Origin: Halalkalibacter sp. APA_J-10(15)
Lineage (GTDB): Bacteria > Bacillota > Bacilli > Bacillales > Bacillaceae_D
Assembly (NCBI RefSeq): GCF_023017105.1
Contig: NZ_JALKEV010000002.1
Location: 62,001-126,000, forward strand
Direction of reading: 5' to 3'
Length of the DNA stretch: 64,000 nt
Part shown: in pieces, positions 52,942-62,957 of the stretch
Numbering within the stretch: position 1 is the stretch's first letter
How the letters are laid out: each line of letters begins with the position of its first letter
The notes under the pieces: model-generated
Told to the model about the DNA's origin: nothing
What the model saw: the letters and a program-made list of their open reading frames with translations, nothing else
The model's database searches: none
Program-made: the position numbers and the translations under genes

Positions 52942-54837
52942 TCAACGATTTAATAAGCTTCCAACATAACGCAACAATTCATTAGCTGACACGGAATTGT
53001 ACCCATGCTCATCAACTAACCTTGCAATGACTTCATTAATTTTCTTCAGTTGTGATTCATCTGGAGTTTTCGTTGATGTTGTAATTTTAACGATATCCTT
53101 TAGATCAGCAAAGAGCTTCTTCTGGATCGCTTCGCGTAAACGTTCATGAGAATTATAATCAAATTTCTTCCCTTTTCTCGCATAAGCAGAAATTCGGATT
53201 AAGATCTCTTCACGAAATGCCTTTTTTGCATTTTCCGAAATTCCAATTTGTTCTTCAATGGAACGCATTAATTTCTCATCTGGTGTCATTTCTTCACCTG
53301 TTAAAGGATCGCGTAATTTATTTTGATTACAATATGCTTCAACATTGTCTAGGTAGTTATCCATTAGCGTTTTCGCTGACTCATCATATGAATAAACAAA
53401 TGCTTTTTGTACTTCTTTCTTGGCAATCGTATCATATTCCTTTCTTGCAACAGCTATAAAGTCCATGTATCGCTCACGGTCTTCTTTTGTAATAGAAGCA
53501 TGTTCATTTAAGCCTTCTTTAATAGATCGCAAAACATCTAATGCATTAATCGACGTTAATTGCTTACGAATAATGGCCGACGAAATTCGATTAATGACAT
53601 AGCGTGGATCAATACCAGCCATTCCCTCATCAGGATATTCTTGCTTCAATTCTTCAACATCCTGTGAATTAAAGCCTTCTACGCTTTCTCCATCATAAAG
53701 TCTCATCTTCTTCAACAAGTCAATGCCTTGCTTTTTCGGCTGCTGTAATCTCGTTAAAATCGTAAAAATCGCCGCAACCTTTAATGCATGTGGAGCAATA
53801 TGCACGTGTGATAGATCACTTTCTTGAATCATTTTTTGATAAATCCGCTCTTCTTCAGATATTCTCAAGTTATATGGAACCTTCATGACAATAATTCGAG
53901 AATGTAATGCTTCATTTTTCTTATTTGCAATAAAAGAGCGATATTCCGATTCATTCGTATGAGCGACAATTAATTCATCCGCACTAATTAGAGCAAACCG
54001 CCCTGCCTTAAAATTTCCTTCTTGAGTGAGAGAAAGCAAATGCCAAAGAAATTTTTCATCACACTTGAGCATTTCCTGAAACTCCATCATCCCACGATTG
54101 GCTTTATTCAATTCACCATCAAATCGATATGCTCGTGGATCAGACTCAGATCCATATTCAGCAATTGTTGAAAAATCAATACTTCCTGTTAAATCAGCAA
54201 TATCCTGTGATTTCGGGTCTGAAGGACTAAAAGTCCCAATTCCAGTCCGCTTATCTTCAGAAAAAAAGATACGTTCAACGATTACATCTTCAATTCGGCC
54301 ACTATATTCTTCTTCCAAGCGCATCATATTTAATGGTGATAAATTCCCTTCCACTTTAATTCCATATTCCTCGTAGAATTCATTTCTCAAGTGATTCGGA
54401 ATAAGATGAAGAGGATCTTCATGCATAGGACATCCTTTTATGGCATAAACCGCACCTTTATCCATTCGTGAATATTGTTCTAACCCACGCTTTAGCATTG
54501 TAACAAGTGTCGATTTACCTCCACTAACAGGCCCCATTAAAAGTAAGATACGTTTCCGTACATCTAAACGTTTAGCAGCCGAATGGAAGTATTCTTCAAC
54601 AAGCTTTTCAAGGGCTTCATTTACTCCAAACAACTGATCTTTAAAAAATTGATATTCTTTCTTCCCGTTGTCTTCCTCTACTCCAGCATCCTTAATCATA
54701 TTGTAAACACGGGAGTGAGCGGTTTGAGCAATCCACGGCTTCTCCTTCAAAAGGTTTAAGTAATCAGCAAATGTACCTTCCCACTTTAGACGCTCCTCTT
54801 CTTCTCTGAAATCTTCAATTTTACGTAAGATTGACAT
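52942..54837 (-). CDS. prkA: Serine protein kinase / AAA+ protein PrkA
   Basis: 631 aa, full length. N-terminal AAA+ region with Walker A LLMGPVSGGKSTLVTMLKRG; C-terminal half contains the kinase-like PrkA domain (DRERYMDFIAVARKEYDTIA ... GEEMTPDEKLMRSIEEQIG). In Bacillus PrkA is made in the mother cell under sigma-E control and is required for normal sporulation; work in B. subtilis also describes AAA+ protease-like activity. ATGGAGG precedes ATG 54837. Partner gene yhbH lies downstream. Confidence 0.95.
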   Translation of the reverse strand: MSILRKIEDFREEEERLKWEGTFADYLNLLKEKPWIAQTAHSRVYNMIKDAGVEEDNGKKEYQFFKDQLFGVNEALEKLVEEYFHSAAKRLDVRKRILLLMGPVSGGKSTLVTMLKRGLEQYSRMDKGAVYAIKGCPMHEDPLHLIPNHLRNEFYEEYGIKVEGNLSPLNMMRLEEEYSGRIEDVIVERIFFSEDKRTGIGTFSPSDPKSQDIADLTGSIDFSTIAEYGSESDPRAYRFDGELNKANRGMMEFQEMLKCDEKFLWHLLSLTQEGNFKAGRFALISADELIVAHTNESEYRSFIANKKNEALHSRIIVMKVPYNLRISEEERIYQKMIQESDLSHVHIAPHALKVAAIFTILTRLQQPKKQGIDLLKKMRLYDGESVEGFNSQDVEELKQEYPDEGMAGIDPRYVINRISSAIIRKQLTSINALDVLRSIKEGLNEHASITKEDRERYMDFIAVARKEYDTIAKKEVQKAFVYSYDESAKTLMDNYLDNVEAYCNQNKLRDPLTGEEMTPDEKLMRSIEEQIGISENAKKAFREEILIRISAYARKGKKFDYNSHERLREAIQKKLFADLKDIVKITTSTKTPDESQLKKINEVIARLVDEHGYNSVSANELLRYVGSLLNR

Positions 54838-55144
54838 GTAGCGTAACCTCCATCCTCATGGTCAGAGCAAGATTAGTTAACCATATGCAACAAAAGAAAT
54901 GAACATGCAATCTTTTATGATTATGACCCTTTTTCTTTAAATTGGTGGTAAAATATAAATGGAATAATTAAGATCTTTTCTTAAATATGTCGTGCGGAGC
55001 CATTACTTTGGATTAAGATTGTCTGATCAGATAACTCATATAATGAAGTAGCCGACGCCCGTCCAATATTCCACTTAATCTCCACAATTGGATTTCTTTA
55101 AAATTTCCTGAATTCTGATCATATAAGAAAAGAGTGTACACAAA
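54838..55144. other. Divergent promoter region, prkA and PBP
   Basis: About 300 bases with no gene. It must hold the promoters of prkA (minus) and the PBP gene (plus), but I could not point to a convincing sigma-specific pair. Confidence 0.4.
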
Positions 55145-57004
55145 ATGATAAAGATGGCAATCGGTTGGATTTTCACTAGTATATCAAGTATCGTATTTGC
55201 ATTTGTCTTAATAGAAGTGACAGCTGAAGTGAAAGAGGTTAAGACTTTATCCGAGCTTATAGATGAACAAGTCGACTTGCAAGACATACAGTTATCTTCT
55301 AACAGCTATATGTATGACCAACATGGAGATCTAATTTCAGAGCTTTACATCGATCATAATCGGCGATACCTACATTATGATGAAATACCTGTCCAACTGA
55401 TCGATGCTTTTATTGCTACAGAAGACCAACGCTTCTTTGAGCATAAAGGCTATGATGCGATTGCAATGGTTAGAGCGCTTTTGGCTAACGTTCGCCAAGA
55501 GGGTATTGAAGAAGGTGCAAGTACAATGACTCAACAGCTTGCTCGAAACCTTTTTCTAACACATGAACAAACGTATAATCGCAAAATGACGGAAATCCTC
55601 TATTCACACGAATTAGAAAAACATTTTACAAAAGAAGAAATTATTGAGCTTTATGTGAACTCAATTTATTTCAGTAATGGCGTATATGGAATTGAAGCGG
55701 CTAGCTATTTTTATTTTAATAAGCCGAGTAAGCAATTAACATTAGCCGAAACAGCCTTCTTAAGTGCGATCCCGAACAATCCAAGTCATTATGATCCACT
55801 ACAGCACTTTGATCGGACATTACTTCGCCAAGAATGGATTTTGCAAAAAATGCTTGAGGTTCACTATATTTCAACGGAAGAGTACGAACAAGCACGTAAT
55901 GAGCATCTTACAATAAATCAACGACAACGAATTGATGAATTTCCTGATTACGTGACTTATATTCATCACGAACTAACAGAACTTATTGCACAATCAGAAG
56001 GATACTCATTGAGAATAGAGCAAGCAGAATCAGATGACACACGTCAAGAAATTGAACGTGACCTGCAAAACCATGTTCAACAGCTACTTGAAAGCGGTAT
56101 TCATATCGAAACTGCCCTTGAACCGTATAGACAGAACAGTATTACAAAGGCTATACAACGGTATTTACCTGAAGATGATATACAAGCTGCCGTCGCAATG
56201 ATCGACCACCATAATCATGAGATCGTCGCGATAAGCGGAGGCAAAGGCTATAACAAGTTTGATTTTCATCGCGGGTATCAAGATTTCCGTCAGCCAGGCT
56301 CTGCGATTAAGCCCATTCTTGTCTATGGACCTTTTATTGAAGAAACAGGTGCATCTATTTCAACTCAAATTGATGCATCGAACATATGTATTAACGACTA
56401 TTGTCCAAATAATTATGGAGATCAGGAATATGGTCATGTCCCAATATTGACAGCATTTAAACACTCCTATAACACACCAGCTGTACGTCTGCTACACCAA
56501 ATTGGCATTCAACATGCATTTACGTATTTAGAACCTTTTTCGTTTTCAAGAGTCGTATCAGATGACTATGTTCCAGGTGCTGCTTTAGGAGGCTTAACAT
56601 ATGGAGTCTCTCCACTAGAGCTCACACAGGCCTACACAACATTTGCAACGGATGGAGCTTTTACACAGTCATATGGCATTCGAGCTGTAAAAGATCAAGA
56701 GGGGACGATTTTGTATAGTTGGGAACAAGAGTCTGAACAAGTATGGAGTTCTTCAACCAATCAAAAAATGCGCTCACTTCTAGATGAAGTCATTACAAGT
56801 GGTACTGGGAGACAGGCCAATATTACTGCATCCTACCGTGGTGGGAAGACAGGTACAACTGATGAATATCGTAATTTATGGTTTGTTGGTTTAACCGACC
56901 AATACACAGCAGGAGTATGGATTGGTAACGATGATAACCAATCCATAGAAAGAGTCAACAACCGTTCACCTCACCTAGACATTTGGAGAGAAAGTATTAA
57001 ATAA
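55145..57004 (+). CDS. Class A penicillin-binding protein (PbpG/PbpF type)
   Basis: 619 aa. Single N-terminal membrane anchor (~5-25), glycosyltransferase-51 domain with IATEDQRFFEHKGYD (catalytic Glu) and GASTMTQQLARNLFL, then a transpeptidase domain with S-x-x-K in RQPGSAIKP, S-Y-N in FKHSYNTPAVR and K-T-G in RGGKTGTTDEY. It polymerises and cross-links peptidoglycan outside the membrane. Length and position beside prkA suggest a sporulation-type class A PBP. The ATG at 55145 has only a weak purine stretch (AGAAAAG) upstream. The C-terminus ends shortly after the transpeptidase domain. Confidence 0.9.
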   Translation: MIKMAIGWIFTSISSIVFAFVLIEVTAEVKEVKTLSELIDEQVDLQDIQLSSNSYMYDQHGDLISELYIDHNRRYLHYDEIPVQLIDAFIATEDQRFFEHKGYDAIAMVRALLANVRQEGIEEGASTMTQQLARNLFLTHEQTYNRKMTEILYSHELEKHFTKEEIIELYVNSIYFSNGVYGIEAASYFYFNKPSKQLTLAETAFLSAIPNNPSHYDPLQHFDRTLLRQEWILQKMLEVHYISTEEYEQARNEHLTINQRQRIDEFPDYVTYIHHELTELIAQSEGYSLRIEQAESDDTRQEIERDLQNHVQQLLESGIHIETALEPYRQNSITKAIQRYLPEDDIQAAVAMIDHHNHEIVAISGGKGYNKFDFHRGYQDFRQPGSAIKPILVYGPFIEETGASISTQIDASNICINDYCPNNYGDQEYGHVPILTAFKHSYNTPAVRLLHQIGIQHAFTYLEPFSFSRVVSDDYVPGAALGGLTYGVSPLELTQAYTTFATDGAFTQSYGIRAVKDQEGTILYSWEQESEQVWSSSTNQKMRSLLDEVITSGTGRQANITASYRGGKTGTTDEYRNLWFVGLTDQYTAGVWIGNDDNQSIERVNNRSPHLDIWRESIK

Positions 57005-57015
57005 GACCAATAAAT

Positions 57016-57063
57016 GAAAGAGAGTCTCCTCCCTTAACTAGAAAAAGGTGGAAACTCTCTTTT
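57016..57063 (+). terminator. Terminator of PBP gene
   Basis: AAGAGAGT ... ACTCTCTT stem with a long loop and TTTT. Confidence 0.7.
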
Positions 57064-57121
57064 AAATGTGTATGAGTATCAAGTATCTACTTGTAATAAG
57101 TGAAGATTTCACTCCACCCAA

Positions 57122-57679
57122 TTAAATCGGCAAACTTGCCATAAAGCTATTATACAAGCGTACTAAAGCGTACAAGACCGAAATAACAAATGCTCCCCAA
57201 AAGAAAACTTGAAAGAAAATAAATCCGACAAGACCAGCAAAGGATAAAACATCACTTACTTTATAAATGAGAAAAACAAAATAAATAAAATTAGCGAGTA
57301 AAAAGAGAGCAAGAATGAAAATAAGTTGGTTGGCAACAAATAATGAGATGATACTTCCAATTAAATAAATCCATGCACCTGCCCTCGCTTTGGACAGCTC
57401 TGTCCCTTCTTCGTCTTTTGAAAAAAAGAGCATCGATAACTCAATTGTCGTATCTGCTATTAGCTTCAATGCAGAAAATACCATAAAGAAAAATAACATT
57501 AATAAAAATAATAAAGTCAATTTAATTCCATTCTCTGAAATGAACTCTAGCATACCGCTATAGACTCCCATATTTACAAGCTCAGTCAAAATAAGCCCTT
57601 GAACATAGATAGCTAACGCTAGACTAAAGAGTACAATTGATATTAAAGGGAAATGACTAGTAATATAACGATTGGTCAT
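57122..57679 (-). CDS. YufK-like membrane protein (DUF5366)
   Basis: 185 aa with about five membrane helices (~10-32, ~50-72, ~100-115, ~118-135, ~145-175) and a charged cytoplasmic loop SKDEEGTELSKARA. Length and pattern fit YufK of B. subtilis, a protein of unknown function. GGAG lies eight bases before ATG 57679. It stands alone, convergent with the PBP gene. Confidence 0.65.
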   Translation of the reverse strand: MTNRYITSHFPLISIVLFSLALAIYVQGLILTELVNMGVYSGMLEFISENGIKLTLLFLLMLFFFMVFSALKLIADTTIELSMLFFSKDEEGTELSKARAGAWIYLIGSIISLFVANQLIFILALFLLANFIYFVFLIYKVSDVLSFAGLVGFIFFQVFFWGAFVISVLYALVRLYNSFMASLPI

Positions 57680-57805
57680 GAACGTTTCTCCATTTCTTCA
57701 TATTCATTAAGTGTGTCTTGATTGTGAATTTAGACTTCTGATATTTCATTCTTCGTCAAGTTGATTTATAATGAAAAGGATCATGTCGCAAGGAGGCTAT
57801 GATTT

Positions 57806-57895
57806 ATGGGAACTATTCTTATCCTTGGAGTATGTGTAGTATTCTTTGTTGCCCTCTTTACAGCTGGCTATGAAGATAATCCTCACAAGAACTAA
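57806..57895 (+). CDS. Tiny membrane protein (29 aa)
   Basis: AAGGAGG nine bases before ATG 57806, then MGTILILGVCVVFFVALFTA followed by a short polar tail GYEDNPHKN and a strong terminator. One membrane helix. The perfect RBS and private terminator argue that it is a real gene; many Bacillaceae have such single-helix proteins. Function unknown. Confidence 0.6.
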   Translation: MGTILILGVCVVFFVALFTAGYEDNPHKN

Positions 57896-57901
57896 TGAAT
57901 G

Positions 57902-57943
57902 AAAAAATCGATCAGACTCGCATAAGAGCTGGTCGATTTTTTT
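57902..57943. terminator. Bidirectional terminator
   Basis: AAAAATCGAtCAGaCTC / GAGcTGgTCGATTTTTT stem shared by the tiny membrane protein gene and trmL. Confidence 0.85.
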
Positions 57944-57949
57944 GTATCC

Positions 57950-58423
57950 TTATGTTAAATGAGGAAAACCTTGTTGACGAATGGCTTCATAAATAACAAT
58001 AGCTGCAGTATTGGACAAGTTTAACGATCGGATATGATCGGTCTGAGGAATCCGAAGGCAGCGTTCAACATTACGGTTGATGATTTCATCAGGAATTCCT
58101 GTTGTTTCACGTCCAAATACAAAAAAGTGATCCTTATTTACATCTGAATAATCAAACTCACTATAATTCTTTTCACCAACTGTTTCAATAAAATAAAATT
58201 CTCCATCATCATAACTTGCAAAGAGCTCGTCCAATGAATCATAGTAACGAATGCTCACACTTGGCCAATAATCACACCCTGCACGCTTTAACATTTTATC
58301 ATCAGTTGAAAACCCTAACGGACGAATTAAGTGTAGCGTTGTATTCGTTCCTGCACACGTTCGAGCAATATTGCCAGTGTTTGCTGGTATTTCTGGCTGA
58401 TACAATACAATATGAAGCCCCAC
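57950..58423 (-). CDS. trmL: tRNA (cytidine/uridine-34-2'-O)-methyltransferase
   Basis: 157 aa from GTG 58423 (GGAG eight bases upstream; a GTG three codons earlier is too close to it). SPOUT-fold knot motifs are all present: LYQPEIPANTGNIARTCAG, FVFGRETTGIP and IPQTDHIRSLNLSNTAAIVI. It methylates the wobble ribose of tRNA-Leu using AdoMet. Known in Bacillus as CspR. Located near yhbB and queG, as in other Bacillus. Confidence 0.93.
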   Translation of the reverse strand: MGLHIVLYQPEIPANTGNIARTCAGTNTTLHLIRPLGFSTDDKMLKRAGCDYWPSVSIRYYDSLDELFASYDDGEFYFIETVGEKNYSEFDYSDVNKDHFFVFGRETTGIPDEIINRNVERCLRIPQTDHIRSLNLSNTAAIVIYEAIRQQGFPHLT

Positions 58424-58573
58424 GCGCTCCACTCCAATCTTTGTATATCATGGTCTCTTAAACGAATTTATTATATCATAAGACTCCTTTAACCGCCGAA
58501 TTTTATTTTATCGAAACTACAATTAAAGGGTATTCAAACCGTTTAAATCCAGGCTAGAATACCCTCACAATCC

Positions 58574-59458
58574 TCATATCTTTATATGAAAGAACTTATA
58601 TTGAATTTGTGGTGTCCAAGCTGTTGAATCTTCATATTTCCAGTAACGCATTCGACTATTAGTCGTTTGCGCATTAACAAGCGGCTCTCCATTAGCATCT
58701 TTTGCTACAACGATCGTTGTATGCTGCCAACTGCCATTCCCATTAAAATCATAGCAAATGACATCCCCTGGCTCTAACAGCTCAGCACGTGCTCGTTCTT
58801 CCCCTCTAAGCCCTGAATTCGCTCCGCTTAAATACCAACGCATCGCATTTGCTACTGACCAGCTATAGCTCCATGTACGTCCATTATACCACCACCCCTT
58901 TGATCGATTTGAAAATCCTCTCATTTCGGCACCACCTGCACGTAAGCATTGTGATATAAAGTTTGTGCAATTATTTTCAAATTTCTCATATTGAGGATTG
59001 TAGTCATTCCACCATCTTTCGGCATACTGTACTGCTTTTCGCCGATCATAAGTAGCTCTTTGAATGCTCTCTTCACTTTCTTCATGACTAAATTCAACAT
59101 GTGCTGTTTCATCATTTTCCGATAATTTCCCTTCGAAACCAATTTGGTGATCCGATTGACATGTTTCCCTTAAAAATGTGGCCCTCCTTACACACTCTCT
59201 TTCTTCTACATAAAATTCATCCTTCAATTTAATGAGAAATTCTTCATGTTGAACATAATCAACAATTTGCTGATCATCAAATTGATTAGAACGAAGCACA
59301 TCACCTTCAACAAGAGTACGGACAATAGTCGCTCCACGTTGACGATGCATACTTAACACATTTTCAACTTGTTGATCCGTTTTTTCAATATTTGAAACAT
59401 AGGCATGACTCCGATTCTTAATACGTTGATGCAAATTCAATATGATCCTTTCATCCAT
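58574..59458 (-). CDS. yhbB: YhbB-like protein with C-terminal amidase domain
   Basis: 294 aa. N-terminal ~140 residues are charged and helical; the C-terminal domain (Amidase_6 type) begins KAVQYAERWWNDYNPQYEKF and carries the catalytic Cys in ENNCTNFISQCL and His in SWQHTTIVVAKD. Probably a cysteine peptidase or amidase acting on peptidoglycan. No signal peptide, as in YhbB, so it may act in the spore mother cell or be released by another route. AAGGGGTG seven bases before ATG. Confidence 0.8.
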   Translation of the reverse strand: MDERIILNLHQRIKNRSHAYVSNIEKTDQQVENVLSMHRQRGATIVRTLVEGDVLRSNQFDDQQIVDYVQHEEFLIKLKDEFYVEERECVRRATFLRETCQSDHQIGFEGKLSENDETAHVEFSHEESEESIQRATYDRRKAVQYAERWWNDYNPQYEKFENNCTNFISQCLRAGGAEMRGFSNRSKGWWYNGRTWSYSWSVANAMRWYLSGANSGLRGEERARAELLEPGDVICYDFNGNGSWQHTTIVVAKDANGEPLVNAQTTNSRMRYWKYEDSTAWTPQIQYKFFHIKI

Positions 59459-59622
59459 CTGATTACACCCCTTTCCTTTTTACACTATGCGTGAAATCCA
59501 GAATCCATTAATCAGAACAACTTTAGAATGAATACTCTTCATTGATTAGAAACAAAAAGAAGCCACAAAGGCCAATAACCTCTACGACTTCTAACCTTGT
59601 TATTAAGCTTTATATTCTATGA

Positions 59623-60156
59623 TTAAGAGGATATTTTTTGAATTGCTCCTTCTAAGGATAACAATCGTTCCTTTTTGTCTAATCCCCCACCATATCCAAC
59701 CATATTCCCATTACTACCAATTACTCGATGACAAGGTATAACGATTGGTATAGGGTTTTGATTGTTAGCACCACCAATCGCGCGAACGGCTCTTGGCGCT
59801 CCTATTCTTTCGGCAATTTCCTTGTAAGAAACCGTTTCTCCATATCTAATTTGTGTTAACGCACTCCAAACCTTTTTCTGGAATGGTGTACCACATAAAT
59901 CTAGCGGAACATCAAAGTGGTCTCTTTCACCAGCAAAGTATTCTTCTAATTGTGCACAATATAGACGAAGAGTTTCAGAACAATGAATGATATCTCCACA
60001 ACGACTTTGTTTCTTCAGCCATGCCTTTAAACTTGCTTGACTTGTCGATATTTCTCCAAAATACAAACGACAAAGGCCTTTTTCTGTTGCTACGATTGTC
60101 AGTGGTCCTAGCGGGCTATCCAACTCATCAACATAATGTGTGAATAGACTTGACAT
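59623..60156 (-). CDS. ogt: Methylated-DNA--protein-cysteine methyltransferase
   Basis: 177 aa. The acceptor cysteine is in PIVIPCHRVIGSNGNMVGYG, preceded by the DNA-binding helix RYGETVSYKEIAERIGAPRA; the N-terminal domain has VATEKGLCRLYFG. It removes alkyl groups from O6-alkylguanine by a suicidal transfer to Cys, in the cytoplasm. AAGGAAGGG lies before ATG 60156. It precedes no other repair gene; its downstream neighbour is yhbB. Confidence 0.93.
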   Translation of the reverse strand: MSSLFTHYVDELDSPLGPLTIVATEKGLCRLYFGEISTSQASLKAWLKKQSRCGDIIHCSETLRLYCAQLEEYFAGERDHFDVPLDLCGTPFQKKVWSALTQIRYGETVSYKEIAERIGAPRAVRAIGGANNQNPIPIVIPCHRVIGSNGNMVGYGGGLDKKERLLSLEGAIQKISS

Positions 60157-60224
60157 GTATGAACCCTTCCTTCCTATTGTCCATCTTTTCCTAACATTAC
60201 CTTAATCATCGCTAAAATGCATGA

Positions 60225-61367
60225 TTACAAACTCTTATTTTCAATGATATTAAGACCTTTTTCTATCTCTTCTAGTACTTTTTCCTCAAATTTGGTCTTT
60301 TTCAACTCATTTAACAGCTTTTTCTCCTGATAGCTCCCAATAACTCCGATTGCCCAGGCCGCCGTCCCGCGAATAACAGGACGAGGATCATTTTTAACTA
60401 AATCCGTCAAGACCGGTAACGACCTTTCGTCTTTAAAATGAGCTAACGCAATAATCGCATTACGCTGAATAGGCTTCTTTCCACGCCAGGACCCAGACAC
60501 ATGACCAAACTTCGCCTTAAAGCTTCTATTACTCATTGTCAATAGTGGAATGAGCTTCGGTTTCGCTATTTCAGGGTCTGGCTCCATCTCAGAATGAATA
60601 TGAACATCTTTTCCTTTATTTACTGGACAAACTTGCTGACACGTATCACATCCATATAATCGATTCCCTAATTTCTTTCGGTATTGATCTGGTAAGAAAT
60701 CTTTTGTTTGCGTCAAATAAGCAATGCACTTCTGTGAATTCAATTGACCGCCTTGTACAAGCGCACCAGTCGGACATGCATCTATACATTTTGTACAGGA
60801 TCCACATTGGTCTGTTAAAGGGACATCTGGCTCTATAGACAATGTTGTAATTAAATCACCTAAGTACACATAGCTACCGAACTCCGGTGTAATGATTGCA
60901 CAGTTCTTTCCACTCCAACCAATACCCGCGCGCTCTGCCACAGCCCGGTCAGATAATTCACCCGTATCAACCATTGAAACAGTCCTAGCTTCAGGAGCTC
61001 TTTCTCTAATAAATTGCTCTAGCTTCTGCAATCGTTCTCGAAGAATATGATGGTAATCTTTTCCCCATGATGCCCGACAAAAAATCCCTCGACGTTCTTC
61101 CTTCGTATTCTTAGGCGGGTTTTTCATTCTTGAAGGATACGCTAGCGCAATGGAAATAATTGTTTTTGCATGAGGCAAGAGCCGTTCAGGTGTCACACGC
61201 TTATCAATATCTGGTTCTTCAAAGCCAGACTGATAGCCTAACTTCTGCTGTGTAAGTAAACGATCCTTTAATTGCAAAAACGGATTAGCAGAAGCGAAGC
61301 CAATTTTATCAATACCTATTGATTTACTATATGCAATGATTTCATCTTTTAGTTGGGCGAGTGTCAC
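60225..61367 (-). CDS. queG: Epoxyqueuosine reductase
   Basis: 380 aa from GTG 61367 (AAAGGTGGG upstream). Binds cobalamin and two [4Fe-4S] clusters: ligands in DQCGSCTKCIDACPTGALV and YGCDTCQQVCPVNKG. Residues VDTGELSDRAVAERAGIGW are the conserved active-site stretch. The C-terminal ~80 residues are HEAT-like repeats that contact tRNA. It performs the last step of queuosine synthesis, reducing epoxyqueuosine in tRNA. Matches YhbA of B. subtilis in length and gene neighbourhood. Confidence 0.95.
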   Translation of the reverse strand: MTLAQLKDEIIAYSKSIGIDKIGFASANPFLQLKDRLLTQQKLGYQSGFEEPDIDKRVTPERLLPHAKTIISIALAYPSRMKNPPKNTKEERRGIFCRASWGKDYHHILRERLQKLEQFIRERAPEARTVSMVDTGELSDRAVAERAGIGWSGKNCAIITPEFGSYVYLGDLITTLSIEPDVPLTDQCGSCTKCIDACPTGALVQGGQLNSQKCIAYLTQTKDFLPDQYRKKLGNRLYGCDTCQQVCPVNKGKDVHIHSEMEPDPEIAKPKLIPLLTMSNRSFKAKFGHVSGSWRGKKPIQRNAIIALAHFKDERSLPVLTDLVKNDPRPVIRGTAAWAIGVIGSYQEKKLLNELKKTKFEEKVLEEIEKGLNIIENKSL

Positions 61368-61516
61368 GATCTACCCACCTTTCTCTTACTTTTTTACGTT
61401 TATGCTACAATAGAACAAACACATATATCACTTTAGCACATAGCCGTTACTTGATTTTATAGCTTTAAAGAAGCTTGTACATAGGCTTAGTATCTATTAT
61501 TATAGGAGGTCAAGAA

Positions 61517-62209
61517 ATGATCCATACGAACATCGATCCATCTCTTAAGGCAATTGTACCAAACTTTAAAATAGGATGTATTCAATATCATCATATCGAA
61601 ATTCAAGAATCTCCTCAAATGTTAAAAGGACGATTACGTTTTTTTCAAGAAACAATTCAAGTAGAATTAGCAACTAAACGTATAACCGATGTTGCTGGCA
61701 TCGCTGACTGGAGAAGTACGTTTAAATCCCTTCGTATCGACCCTAATCGGTATCGTCCATCAAACGAAGCACTTTTTCGTCGCATAAAAAAAGGGAGCGC
61801 ACTTCCATTTATTCACTCAGCTGTCGATCTAAATACATTTTTCTCGTTGCAATACGAAATTCCGATTGGGATTTATGACCTTTCAACAATTGACACCGAT
61901 CTTACCATACGAATCGGTCAAAGTGGAGAAGCATATGTTGGAATTAACGGACGAGAAAATCAGCTCGAAGGAAAATTAATTAGTGCTGACACCATTGGTC
62001 CGTTTGGAGGACCAGTTGTTGACTCTGATCGGACAAAGGTAACTGAACATACGACCGACGCTTTACATATTTTTTACCTTCGACCTTCAATGGATATGGC
62101 CGAAGCAAAACAGCTAATAGAAGCTGCAGCAAAGATGTTTACACATGTTCACGGAGGTGAAAGCTCTCACCTTATTCACCATGTAGATGGAACGAAGGAA
62201 AGTTGGTAA
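61517..62209 (+). CDS. Free-standing B3/4 domain protein
   Basis: 230 aa from ATG 61517 with AGGAGG seven bases upstream (a start at 61475 lacks one). The B3/4 fold is the editing domain of phenylalanyl-tRNA synthetase; here ITDVAGIADWRSTFKSLRID and PNRYRPSNEALFRRIKKGSA, then NTFFSLQYEIPIGIYDLSTI and GEAYVGINGRE are typical of the stand-alone family. A role in hydrolysing misacylated aminoacyl-tRNA is plausible but unproven. Monocistronic, divergent from queG. Confidence 0.8.
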   Translation: MIHTNIDPSLKAIVPNFKIGCIQYHHIEIQESPQMLKGRLRFFQETIQVELATKRITDVAGIADWRSTFKSLRIDPNRYRPSNEALFRRIKKGSALPFIHSAVDLNTFFSLQYEIPIGIYDLSTIDTDLTIRIGQSGEAYVGINGRENQLEGKLISADTIGPFGGPVVDSDRTKVTEHTTDALHIFYLRPSMDMAEAKQLIEAAAKMFTHVHGGESSHLIHHVDGTKESW

Positions 62210-62314
62210 ACCACTCTTAGTACGTATAATTAGCTGATTTTTATAAATGATGTTTAGGCTTGGTCAAAGATGGGTAATAGTAATATATAGCAAATGATTA
62301 GGAGTGGTTATAAG

Positions 62315-62761
62315 ATGGAAGCAAAATTACATGATGTATTAAATAAGCAAATTGCCAATTGGAGCGTTTTATTCGTTAAACTACACAATTACCATTGGTA
62401 CGTAAAAGGGCATCAGTTCTTTACTCTACATGATAAGTTTGAAGAGCTATACAACGAATCTGCGACTCATATCGATGAGTTGGCTGAGCGTCTATTAGCT
62501 ATAGGTGGAGAACCGATTGCGACAATGAAAGAATATTTAGCAGAATCCTCCATCGAAGAAGCCAAATCAACAGAGACTGCTGAAGAAATGGTCCAGTCAA
62601 TCTCTAAGGACTTCACAACGATGATCGGTGAACTACGAGAGGGGATGGCTATCTCCGAGGAAGCGGATGATGAAACAACAGGAGACATGCTTCTTGCCAT
62701 TCATTCGAGTCTTGAGAAACACGCTTGGATGCTTCAAGCATTCCTAGGTAAATCTGTCTAG
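62315..62761 (+). CDS. dps: Dps-family DNA-protecting ferritin-like protein
   Basis: 148 aa from ATG 62315 (GGAG upstream). Dodecameric Dps ferroxidase residues are visible: [20 protein letters not shown] (two His) followed by [20 protein letters not shown] (Asp, Glu). Stores iron and protects DNA during oxidative or nutritional stress. It ends in a strong terminator and converges with a second iron-storage gene (ferritin), making a small iron-handling cluster. No clear PerR box found in the 105 bases upstream. Confidence 0.92.
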   Translation: MEAKLHDVLNKQIANWSVLFVKLHNYHWYVKGHQFFTLHDKFEELYNESATHIDELAERLLAIGGEPIATMKEYLAESSIEEAKSTETAEEMVQSISKDFTTMIGELREGMAISEEADDETTGDMLLAIHSSLEKHAWMLQAFLGKSV

Positions 62762-62816
62762 CGAAAAAACGAATGAGAGCTTTATCAAAGTCTCATTCCT
62801 TTCAAACATAGACACA

Positions 62817-62851
62817 ACGCCTTTGAGAAGAGACTCTCAAAGGCGTTTTTA
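62817..62851 (+). terminator. Terminator of dps
   Basis: ACGCCTTTGAGA / CTCTCAAAGGCGT stem and TTTTT. Confidence 0.9.
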
Positions 62852-62872
62852 TGACCATCCTCTCAAATCACA

Positions 62873-62926
62873 ATAAGCCTGTCAACCGTCTCTTTATCCT
62901 AAGACTTTATGACAGGCTTTTCCTTC
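62873..62926. terminator. Second hairpin, probably for ferritin gene
   Basis: AAGCCTGTCA ... TGACAGGCTT stem with long loop, between convergent dps and ferritin genes. Confidence 0.6.
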
Positions 62927-62957
62927 TTTTAAAAATAGAAATCATTGCAAAGTGTTC

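Noticed and set aside
55075-55287. Antisense frame at the start of the PBP gene
   Set aside because: Overlaps the membrane anchor region of an evident PBP; no RBS.
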